This document shows, in pieces, positions 16,654 through 24,500 of a stretch of DNA of 64,000 nucleotides (positions are counted from its first letter, which is position 1; the number at the start of each line of letters is the position of its first letter). Position numbers and translations under genes: made by a program. The notes under the pieces were generated by a model. The model did no database searches, was not told the DNA's origin, and saw only the letters and a list, made by a program, of their open reading frames with translations. The stretch spans positions 1 through 64,000 of the forward strand of contig JAXDBU010000013.1 of assembly GCA_034678485.1 (NCBI GenBank), written 5' to 3'. This DNA comes from PLanc-01 sp034678485 (GTDB lineage Bacteria > Planctomycetota > Phycisphaerae > Sedimentisphaerales > Anaerobacaceae).

Positions 16654-18837
16654 TCAGAACATGCCGCCGCCCGAGAAGCTGAAGACCTGGGTCTCATCCT
16701 CGTCGTCGCGCAGCAGCGGGGAGGCAATTTCGAACCGGATGGGCACATTCCCGAAAATCTGGGGGACCTTGATCTCGAGGCCCGTGCCGACCGACAGGCG
16801 GTAGCTGCCGGTGTCGATCGTGCCGCTGTCGGTGAACAACAGCAGAGAGAAGTTCTGGCCAACCAACGGAATCGTGATCTCCGCGCCGGTCAGGAAGACC
16901 CATTCGCTTCCGATCGGATCCTTGTACTGGGCGTAACCCGGTGTCACATTCGTCTGCAGGCCGCGTGTGCTGACCCCACGGTACTCGAACCCGCGGATTC
17001 CATAGCGGCTCGTACCGCCTGCATAGTACTTCTCGAACGGCGGCGCATCGCCGATGATCGTGCCGGCGAGCACCTTGGCCGCCAGGATCGTCCGCCGGCC
17101 GAGCACGTCCTCGTGCAGGGTGAAATACTGCACGTAACTGCCTTCGAGAATCCCGAACGCGTCGTCCCCGGTCACCTGCTCGTACCACCCATTGACCGTC
17201 CTGCCTTGGCTCGGATCGTAGATGTCGTCCACTCCGTTGTAGCCGAGGCCGAAGCGAACGCCATACAGTTGGTTGTTCTCCTCGACGTCCCGGATCTCCT
17301 GCGGCGCATCGTAGTCGAGGTCCTCGACTTCGACGTTCTCCGCACGAAGACCAATGCTTCTGCGCCATCTCTCGTCGAGGCGCTGCTCGAACGCGAAGCC
17401 GCCCTTGAGGCGCGACTCGTCGTAGCTTTCCCGGTATCGCATCCAGCTCTGCCCGAGAGCGCTGAACGTGATCGGTTCGTCGCGCCAGTAGGGATCGGAG
17501 AAATTGACGGAATACTGGCTGTATTTGGTGCCGGGTTCGAGACGGACGCTGAACCGCTGCCCGGCCCCGCGGAACGGTCTCCAGGGCATGAGCCACTCGC
17601 CGAGATTCTCCGGCGTGTCCGTGATGTCGAAATTCTGCTGCTGGTAGATGAGCTGGCCCAGCACGCCGCTGTCGCTGCTGAAACCCACGCCCGGCCTGAT
17701 GAGTCCGGTCATGCCCTCCTCGATGTCCACGCGCACGTCCTTGCGGTTGGGATCGTCGTCCTCCGGCGTCACCGGCCGGATCATGACCTGCTGGCCGCCG
17801 CAAGCTCGTTGCACGTACTTTTCAAGACGTCCGCTGCCCTCTTTTGGAGCCCTCTTCGCGTCGTAGAGCTCACCGGGCGTGAAGTTGTACTCATCGAGGA
17901 CCCGTCGGGCCACCTTGTCCTTGGTCGTCTCGTTGCCCGTAATATCGATCCGCCCGATGCGAAACTGGTTCCCCTCACGGATCTCGAACGCCACGATCAC
18001 GAGATTCTCCTGCACGTCGGGCGTGAACTTCACGCTCTGACGGACCTCGGCGTCCACATACCCGACCTCCCGATAGCGCTGCATGATCCCCCGAGCGTCC
18101 CGGTCAGCGTCTCTCTTGAGATACACCCGGCCTTCCTCCGATTCGAAATCGGCCCGTAATTGCCCGCTGGTGAAGTGCGTGTTGCCCGTCACGACGATCT
18201 GCGCCACGCGGTAGACGGGGCCTTCCTCGATCAAGAAAGTCACACGCATCGTCTCCCCGTCCGCGGACAGTTCCGTCTCGGATTCGATCTTGTAGTTCAG
18301 GTAGCCCCGCCCATAGTAGAACTCGCGGAGCCGGTCCACGTCCGCCTCGATCGCTTCATCCGTGAAATCGTATCGCCAGAGCAGCCACTTTCTCTCCTTG
18401 ATCTTGATGACTTGCCTGAGCGTCCGGGCGCTGAAAGCGTCGTTGCCGACGAAATCGATGCTGCTAATCTGAACTCTGGGTCCTTCTTCGATCCGGTACA
18501 ACAGGTGCCCGTCGGCGAGCCGGTCCCGGTCCAGCGAGACCTGGACGGAGGAGTAACCCACCTTGCGATAGACCTCCGCGATGGTCAGCCGGCCGCCTTC
18601 CGCCAGAAACAGGTCCAGCCGGTCGCCCAGTTGGAATCCCAGCCGCTCGCGCAGGACGTGGTCCTTGTACTTCTCGTTCCCCTCGAACTCGATCGACTTG
18701 ATGATCCCGTTGGATTGCGGATTGCTGGTTGTCGATCGTTGATTTGGATCCCCCGCCTCCGCTGCAACACACGGACTCATGGAACTCGTCAGATACGATA
18801 TAAGGAGAATGGCAATAGCATCCTGCATCTCAATCAT
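16654..18837 (-). CDS. bamA: BamA outer-membrane protein assembly factor
   Basis: A 727-residue Omp85 protein that inserts beta-barrels into the outer membrane. A signal peptide ends near residue 25 (CVAA). Four or so POTRA domains follow (about 45-385), seen as repeated IKSIEFEGNEKYKD, ISSIDFVGNDAFS, VAQIVVTGNTHFT and IGRIDITGNETT. The C-terminal barrel carries the family's loop-6 motif as YGIRGFEYRG and ends in phenylalanine, as outer-membrane barrels do. The start is 18837 or the Met three codons later; both lack a good ribosome-binding site because heptamer repeats occupy this junction. Residues about 31-43 (NQRSTTSNPQSN) are encoded by such a repeat. Confidence 0.95.
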   Translation of the reverse strand: MIEMQDAIAILLISYLTSSMSPCVAAEAGDPNQRSTTSNPQSNGIIKSIEFEGNEKYKDHVLRERLGFQLGDRLDLFLAEGGRLTIAEVYRKVGYSSVQVSLDRDRLADGHLLYRIEEGPRVQISSIDFVGNDAFSARTLRQVIKIKERKWLLWRYDFTDEAIEADVDRLREFYYGRGYLNYKIESETELSADGETMRVTFLIEEGPVYRVAQIVVTGNTHFTSGQLRADFESEEGRVYLKRDADRDARGIMQRYREVGYVDAEVRQSVKFTPDVQENLVIVAFEIREGNQFRIGRIDITGNETTKDKVARRVLDEYNFTPGELYDAKRAPKEGSGRLEKYVQRACGGQQVMIRPVTPEDDDPNRKDVRVDIEEGMTGLIRPGVGFSSDSGVLGQLIYQQQNFDITDTPENLGEWLMPWRPFRGAGQRFSVRLEPGTKYSQYSVNFSDPYWRDEPITFSALGQSWMRYRESYDESRLKGGFAFEQRLDERWRRSIGLRAENVEVEDLDYDAPQEIRDVEENNQLYGVRFGLGYNGVDDIYDPSQGRTVNGWYEQVTGDDAFGILEGSYVQYFTLHEDVLGRRTILAAKVLAGTIIGDAPPFEKYYAGGTSRYGIRGFEYRGVSTRGLQTNVTPGYAQYKDPIGSEWVFLTGAEITIPLVGQNFSLLLFTDSGTIDTGSYRLSVGTGLEIKVPQIFGNVPIRFEIASPLLRDDEDETQVFSFSGGGMF
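18712..18746. repeat. Heptanucleotide repeats inside the bamA coding sequence
   Basis: Five consecutive 7-base units on the plus strand: GGATTGC, GGATTGC, TGGTTGT, CGATCGT and TGATTTG. The first two are identical. On the coding strand they encode the low-complexity Asn/Ser/Thr/Gln linker between the BamA signal peptide and POTRA1. Confidence 0.55.
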
Positions 18838-18864
18838 CCATTATCAGTCGTCAATCACCAATCA
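18830..18864. repeat. Degenerate heptanucleotide tandem repeat at the dnaB-bamA junction
   Basis: Five in-phase 7-base units: TCAATCA, TCCATTA, TCAGTCG, TCAATCA and CCAATCA. The consensus is TCAATCA. The array spans the dnaB stop codon and the first codon of bamA. Confidence 0.6.
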
Positions 18865-20334
18865 GAACGGTACGGCTTCCTGCTCGACCTGCGCGAGGTT
18901 CTCGAACCGAGTGCACTTCTCGCGGAACGTCAGCTTCACGGTGCCCGTGGGGCCGTTTCGCTGCTTGGCGATGATGACCTCGGCCGTATTGTCCGGCTCG
19001 TAGCTCTCTTCCCCACGATGGTAGTAGTCCTCGCGGTGCAGCAGCATCACGACGTCGGCATCCTGTTCGATGCTCCCGCTCTCGCGAAGATCGCTCATTC
19101 GAGGGCGGTGGTCTTCCCGCCCCTCGGGAGAGCGGTTCAACTGGCTGAGCACGACGACCGGCGCCTCCAGCTCGCGCGCCAGCGACTTGAGATACCGCGA
19201 GATCGTCGAAATCTCCTGCTGGCGGGACTCGATCTTGCCGGAGCCGATGTGCATCAATTGGAGATAGTCCACGAGGATGCACCGGATACCGTAAGCGCTG
19301 CGCAGACGACGGGCCTTGGCGCGAAGCTCCAGCGGCGTCAACGCCGACGTATCGTCGATGTAAATGGGCGCCTCCGAGATGACTCCGCAAGCCTCCACGA
19401 GCTTCTGGTAGTGCTCGGTATTCAACATGCCTTTGCGGACGAGCTGCGCGTCTACGCCGCTGTAGCTGCACAGGAACCGCTCGGCCAACTGCTGTTTGCC
19501 CATTTCCAGCGAGAAGATCGCCAGCGGAATCTTCTCGACGATCCCGATATGCTCGGCGATGTTCAAGGCAAAGCTGGTCTTGCCCATGCTGGGTCTGCCG
19601 GCGATGATGAGCATCTCGCCCTTCTGCAGGCCGCAGGTCTTGTCGTCCAGCTCATAATACCCTGTGGAAAGCCCTGTGACGTGGGTGCCCTCGCGCTTCT
19701 CGATCAGCTCGTAGGCTTTCGTGACGAGGTCCTTCATAGCGACGGCGGAGCTGGTGATTCGCTTATCCGTCACGGTGAAGATCCGGCGCTCGGCGGCATC
19801 GAGCTTCTCGGCGGCGTCCCCACTTTCGTCGTACGCGTCGGTGAGGATCTCCGTGGCCGCGATGATCGTCTCCCGCAGCAGCATCTTTTCGCGGACGATG
19901 TCCGCATAGTACTGGACGCTTGCGGAGGACGGGACCGATTCGACAACCCGCTGGAGGTACTCCGTTCCGCCGACGGCGTCCAACTGGTTGCGACGCTCGA
20001 GCTCGTTCCGCACCAGCAGGCCGTCGATTCCTTCGCCTCGGTTCTTCTCGTAGAGGCTGATGACCGCGTCGAACAGCATCTGGTGCTCGCTGTGGTAGAA
20101 GGCGTTGCGATTCAGGGTCTCGATCACTTCGCCGATGCACCTCGGATCGATGATCATCGAGCCAAGGACGGCCGCCTCGGCTCCCAGGTCCTGCGGCATG
20201 CTGCGCAGAGGCATCGTTTCATCCCGAGCCGGTCGGGAGGGCTTGCCCCCCGATGCCGACGGGGAGGCAGACACACCTCCTTCGGCGGCGGACACCGCCG
20301 ATTGGGACGCCTTCTTGCTGTGTTTTTCCGCCAC
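18862..20334 (-). CDS. dnaB: Replicative DNA helicase DnaB
   Basis: A 490-residue RecA-fold hexameric helicase that unwinds the replication fork. After a 40-residue Ala/Ser/Lys-rich leader the N-terminal domain begins (MPLRSMPQDLGAEAAVLGSMI). The C-terminal motor has the Walker A GRPSMGKTS, the DnaB signatures FSLEMGKQQLAER and LVDYLQLM (Walker B), and VVVLSQLNR and DLRESGSIEQDAD. GTG at 20334 is chosen: AGGGG lies 7 bases upstream and the frame beyond it is the end of the S9 peptidase gene. ATG starts further in would remove the leader. It lies between the peptidase and bamA genes on the same strand, an uncommon setting. Confidence 0.94.
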   Translation of the reverse strand: MAEKHSKKASQSAVSAAEGGVSASPSASGGKPSRPARDETMPLRSMPQDLGAEAAVLGSMIIDPRCIGEVIETLNRNAFYHSEHQMLFDAVISLYEKNRGEGIDGLLVRNELERRNQLDAVGGTEYLQRVVESVPSSASVQYYADIVREKMLLRETIIAATEILTDAYDESGDAAEKLDAAERRIFTVTDKRITSSAVAMKDLVTKAYELIEKREGTHVTGLSTGYYELDDKTCGLQKGEMLIIAGRPSMGKTSFALNIAEHIGIVEKIPLAIFSLEMGKQQLAERFLCSYSGVDAQLVRKGMLNTEHYQKLVEACGVISEAPIYIDDTSALTPLELRAKARRLRSAYGIRCILVDYLQLMHIGSGKIESRQQEISTISRYLKSLARELEAPVVVLSQLNRSPEGREDHRPRMSDLRESGSIEQDADVVMLLHREDYYHRGEESYEPDNTAEVIIAKQRNGPTGTVKLTFREKCTRFENLAQVEQEAVPF

Positions 20335-20500
20335 GACTGGCCCCTGATCCAACGACACTCGTCCGGCAATTGCGTCGCGTCTGATGGGCAGGTCCCCGCC
20401 ACGATGCAATTGAAACAGGGGGGCATTGTACCTGCCCGAGGTCGGCACGTCAAAAAGATGTTCGAGCCCCTCCGACCCGCCGCTTATCAGTACTGAAAAC

Positions 20501-22618
20501 CTATCGTTTGAGCCACTGGTCGAGCCAGGCGAGGACCGTCTCGTGCCACTGGATCGAGTTGCGCGGCTTGAGGACCCAATGGTTCTCGTCGGGGAAGTAC
20601 AACAGTCTGCTCGGAATGCCACGGCGCTGGAGGGCGTTGAACGTCGCCAAACCCTGGGTCGAAGGGATGCGGAAGTCCTGTTCCCCGTGGATGACCAGCA
20701 TGGGGGTCTTCCATTGCCCGACGAAGCGCAGCGGATTCTGGTCCTCGTAGCCGGCAGGGTTGCTCCACGGGGTCCCCATGTGGTCCCACTCGGGGAACCA
20801 CAGCTCGTCCGTGTCGAAGTAGGCGACCCGTTCGTCGAGGTTGCCGTCGTGATTGACCAGGCAGCGGAAGCGGTCGGGCCATTGCCCTGCGATCCAGTTG
20901 ACCATGTAGCCGCCGTAGGAGGCGCCCAGGGCGCCGACGCGGTCGCCGTCCATCCAGGGGTACCGCTCCAGTGCCGCGGTCAGGCCCTTTTGCAGATCGA
21001 CGAGGGGTTTGCCGCCCCAGTCGCCGCGGATGGAATCGGTGAAGGCCTGGCCATAGCCGATCGAGCCGTGGAAGTCCACCATAACCGCCGCATAGCCGGC
21101 GCCTGCGTACGTCTGCGGGTTCCACCGATAGTGGAAGACGTTGCCGAACGAGCCCTGCGGGCCCCCGTGGATCAGGAACGCCACCGGGTACTTCTTCGCA
21201 GGATCGAAGCCCACCGGCTTGACCACATACACAAACACCGTTTCATCATTCCAGCCAAGGAAGCTGAACTGCTCGTACTGACCCATGGCGGCCGCCGCGA
21301 CTCTGGCGCCGTTGATATTCGTGAGCTGGGCGAGGCCTCTGCCGTCCGTTGACAGCCGGTACAGCTCCGCCGGGCACTGGAGGTTGCTCAGAGCATAGAC
21401 AATCCGGCCATTCGCAACGTCGAGACCATGGACGGCCCCCTCCTTGACGAGCGTTCGGGTCTTGCCGTCCTTCACGTCGATAACGAACAGAGACTGCTGG
21501 CCTATGTTGTCGGCGACAGCGAAGATCTGCTTACCATCGGGCGACCAGGCAATCGCCGAGGGGCTGCGGTCCCAGCCATCGGCGAGTATGCGTTTCTGCC
21601 CGGCGGGCCAATCCTGCAACACGATGCGGAACCGATCGGCTTCATATCCCGGTCGGCTCATCGCCAGATAGGCCAGCGTCTTTCCATCGGGGGAGAAGGC
21701 CGGACAGGTGTCCCATGCCTGGTTGTCCTCGGTCAGACATCGCGGCGGCGAAGAGCCATCGAGCGGCGCGAGGTGGAGATCGAAGTCCGTCGACCAGGCT
21801 TCCTCTCGTCCGGCGTCCCTGGCAGCGAAGACAATCGCTTGACTATCGGACGTGAAGGCGATCTCCTCCGGTCCGCCCCACGGCTTCGAGGGGGTGTCCG
21901 CATCCATTTTGCCCATCACATCGACCCCGGCGAGCCCCCAGGCCTTGGCGATAGCGGCAGGGTGGGCTGTGCCCACCAATTCCTCGGGATTGGGGATTCT
22001 CGCGACGAACAGGTGCGACCGTCGACCGTCCTTCCAGGTGTCCCAGTGGCGGACGAAAACCCGCTCATAAACCCGTCCGCTGGCTTTGCTCTCGGCGCGT
22101 TCGTCGAGCTTCTTCTTGGTTTCCGCGGCGCTGCAGCCTGGGAAGACCTCCATCGTATAGGCGATACGCATACCGTCAGGCGAGACCAGCAGATTGCCCA
22201 CATCCAGCGGCTCGTCGGTCACTTGTTGGGCTTCGCCGCCGTCGGGGGCAATCCTCCAGACCTGGGACGATCCCGACCGGCTCGACAGGAACCACAGGAC
22301 CCGCCCGTCCGGCGACCATCTCGGATTGGAGTCCGCCTCCGGATGCGACGTGAGCCGGCGCAGACCGGCGCCGTCCGTGGAGACGAGCCAGAGATCTGTT
22401 CGCCCGCGGTTGGCCTCCAGGTCGGTCTCACGGACCACGAAGGCAACCTGCCTGCCGTCCGGCGAGACCTGCGGATCGGAGATTCGGTCCATCGACAGCA
22501 TGTCGTGGACCGAGAACGGGTGCGTCTCCTGTGCAACGCCGACGCGGGCAAGCCCGCACAGCATCAAGACACAGACAACGGCACATGCACGCGATATCCA
22601 TACCGACTGAAACTGCAT
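20501..22618 (-). CDS. Secreted S9-family prolyl oligopeptidase/dipeptidyl-peptidase
   Basis: A 705-residue serine peptidase. A signal peptide (ACAVVCVLMLCGLARVGVA) precedes a WD40/TolB-like beta-propeller (about 30-430, repeated ISPDG, WSPDG and FSPDGK motifs) that gates the active site. The alpha/beta-hydrolase domain follows, with the nucleophile Ser in GASYGGYM, Asp in HGEQDFRIP and His in ENHWVL. S9 enzymes cleave short peptides, often after proline. A palindromic repeat within the gene (21954-21983) encodes LVGTAHPAA in the propeller. The next gene, dnaB, starts 170 bases downstream. Upstream lies the sensor kinase at 38 bases. Confidence 0.92.
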   Translation of the reverse strand: MQFQSVWISRACAVVCVLMLCGLARVGVAQETHPFSVHDMLSMDRISDPQVSPDGRQVAFVVRETDLEANRGRTDLWLVSTDGAGLRRLTSHPEADSNPRWSPDGRVLWFLSSRSGSSQVWRIAPDGGEAQQVTDEPLDVGNLLVSPDGMRIAYTMEVFPGCSAAETKKKLDERAESKASGRVYERVFVRHWDTWKDGRRSHLFVARIPNPEELVGTAHPAAIAKAWGLAGVDVMGKMDADTPSKPWGGPEEIAFTSDSQAIVFAARDAGREEAWSTDFDLHLAPLDGSSPPRCLTEDNQAWDTCPAFSPDGKTLAYLAMSRPGYEADRFRIVLQDWPAGQKRILADGWDRSPSAIAWSPDGKQIFAVADNIGQQSLFVIDVKDGKTRTLVKEGAVHGLDVANGRIVYALSNLQCPAELYRLSTDGRGLAQLTNINGARVAAAAMGQYEQFSFLGWNDETVFVYVVKPVGFDPAKKYPVAFLIHGGPQGSFGNVFHYRWNPQTYAGAGYAAVMVDFHGSIGYGQAFTDSIRGDWGGKPLVDLQKGLTAALERYPWMDGDRVGALGASYGGYMVNWIAGQWPDRFRCLVNHDGNLDERVAYFDTDELWFPEWDHMGTPWSNPAGYEDQNPLRFVGQWKTPMLVIHGEQDFRIPSTQGLATFNALQRRGIPSRLLYFPDENHWVLKPRNSIQWHETVLAWLDQWLKR
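21954..21983. repeat. Palindromic dispersed repeat, copy 1, inside the S9 peptidase gene
   Basis: GGTGGGC (21961-21967), TGT, GCCCACC (21971-21977) form a perfect 7-bp palindrome. The reverse complement of the 30-bp block matches copy 2 at 48673-48701, including flanks: GGAAT before the palindrome and CCT[GA]CCGC after it. Confidence 0.6.
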
Positions 22619-22655
22619 GAGCTTCTCCTTCCTGAATCATCTGCCCAAATCCGCT

Positions 22656-24314
22656 TCAGGTCACTACCGCGCTCGGACCTTTCGCGGGCGATTTCTTTTC
22701 CGAGCCCAGGTGGACGGGGATATCGAGCCAGAAGGTCGAGCCGACACCGACCTCGCTTTCGAACCCGACAGTACCGGCAAGCATACCCGCCAGTTCCTTG
22801 CTGATGGAAAGGCCCAGCCCGGTGCCCGGCGTTTCCCGCGTCAGCGAGCCGTCCCCCTGACGGAACTTGTCGAAGATCTTGTCCTTGTCCGCGTCGGCGA
22901 TCCCGCAGCCGGTATCGCGGACCGCGAATCGCACTTTCCTCTCGTCGAGCATGCAAGCACGGACCTCGATCGACCCTCGGGCCGGCGTGAACTTCAGCGC
23001 GTTGCTCAGGAAGTTGTACAGAATCTGCTGCACTTTCCCTGCATCCGTCACGATCAACGGGACATCCGGACCCACGTCCATGCCGACCCGGATCCTCTTC
23101 TTCTTCGCCAGTAGAGAGAACGAGGAGACGAGCGACTCGCAGATCTGCGAAACCGACGCTTGCTCGATGTGCATCTCCATCTTGCCGGCCTGCGCCTTGG
23201 CCAAGTCCAGCAGGTCGTTGATCATCGTCAGGAGCCGGTTGCCGCTGGTGATGATGTTCTCGGCATAGCGCTGGCCCTTCTCCTTCTTGAGCAGGGTGGG
23301 TTTCTCCCGCAGCACCTGGGCAAACCCGAGAATCGCGTTAAGCGGCGTGCGGAACTCGTGCGACATGTTCGCGAGGAACTCGCTTTTGAGCTTGTTGGCC
23401 TTGAACAGCTCGACGTTCCGTTCGGACAACTCGGTGATCTTGCCGTCGAGTTGGCGGTTCGCCTCACGCAGCTCCTCCTGGGCCGCCTGGAGGTTGTCCA
23501 GCATGTGGTCGAAGGCATCCGCGAGCCGCTCGTATTCGTCGCCCGTGGCGATCGCGCTGCGAACGTCCAGATTGCCCTCCGCGACGTTGTTCGCCAGGGC
23601 CCGCAACTGGCGGATGGGACGGAGGATGACCCGTTGCGTGATCCAGTAGAAGGCGACCATGGCGCCGGTGGCGCCCAACACCGCAGCGACGATCGTCCAG
23701 ATGCGATTCATGAAGACCATCTTGCGGAGTTCGCCTCCGATGCCACGGGTCTGCAGGACCGCGGCGCCGATGTTCTCGTTCAGTGCGAAGGGGCCGGCTG
23801 AACCCTGTGGGTTATGACAGTTCACACAGCCCTCCGTGGCGCGAAACACGCGGACGTAAGTGCTCCGCACGACGCCGTCGGACTTGCTCAAGGCAATGAT
23901 CTCATCCCGACTGACGTCGTCCTTGATAGCGTCCAACAGCCTCCTTTGCTGGTCCGTGAGTTGCGAGGGCTCGCCCTTTTCCGGCTCCTTTGGGAAGCGG
24001 ACCCACATCATCCCCGGCTCATTCGGGTCCATCGCCGTGCCGCGGTCGTTCAGTTCGGGCAGCTTCATCCCGTCCGAGTCCTTCAATCTGAAGTGAGATC
24101 GGAGCAACACGGCCTCGACCCTCGCGGCGTGGGTGTCCAGGAGCACCTTGCGGGTGAGCTGACGCATCCAGGCATAGGGGATCAGCAGCGCAATCACCAG
24201 GCTCAGAAGCACTGCCGAGCCGAACATCATTCGGCACTTCTCCGCCAGCGACAGGGGACTCAGGTGCAGCACCCGCAGGACCCGCTGGAACATATTGCCA
24301 AGGTTAATCCGCAT
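22656..24314 (-). CDS. Membrane histidine kinase with DUF3365 haem-c sensor
   Basis: A 552-residue two-component sensor. TM1 is about residues 31-50 and TM2 about 204-226; between them lies a DUF3365 (Tll0287-like) periplasmic domain with a CVNCH motif, Cys163, Cys166 and His167, the signature for covalent c-type haem. A HAMP linker (227-280), a HisKA domain with phospho-acceptor His319 (NMSHEFRTPLN) and HATPase motifs (NFLSNALKF, DTGCGIADAD, GTGLGLSI) follow. It probably senses redox state or a gas ligand. No response regulator is adjacent; the kinase sits between the symporter and peptidase genes on the same strand. Confidence 0.92.
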   Translation of the reverse strand: MRINLGNMFQRVLRVLHLSPLSLAEKCRMMFGSAVLLSLVIALLIPYAWMRQLTRKVLLDTHAARVEAVLLRSHFRLKDSDGMKLPELNDRGTAMDPNEPGMMWVRFPKEPEKGEPSQLTDQQRRLLDAIKDDVSRDEIIALSKSDGVVRSTYVRVFRATEGCVNCHNPQGSAGPFALNENIGAAVLQTRGIGGELRKMVFMNRIWTIVAAVLGATGAMVAFYWITQRVILRPIRQLRALANNVAEGNLDVRSAIATGDEYERLADAFDHMLDNLQAAQEELREANRQLDGKITELSERNVELFKANKLKSEFLANMSHEFRTPLNAILGFAQVLREKPTLLKKEKGQRYAENIITSGNRLLTMINDLLDLAKAQAGKMEMHIEQASVSQICESLVSSFSLLAKKKRIRVGMDVGPDVPLIVTDAGKVQQILYNFLSNALKFTPARGSIEVRACMLDERKVRFAVRDTGCGIADADKDKIFDKFRQGDGSLTRETPGTGLGLSISKELAGMLAGTVGFESEVGVGSTFWLDIPVHLGSEKKSPAKGPSAVVT

Positions 24315-24500
24315 GACCTGGAATCGACTGGTGACAACTCACGCCCGTATATAGATAGACGGCGCACTGCCTCGGGCCGACCACCCTGTTTTCATCCGCC
24401 CTCGGCGGCTCTCGCCTTCCGACGGCTTGTTTCTATTTTGACATGATGCGACGCTTTTTGCAACGCGCCAGTCCGGCAACAGGCATTCCCCCCACCCGGT

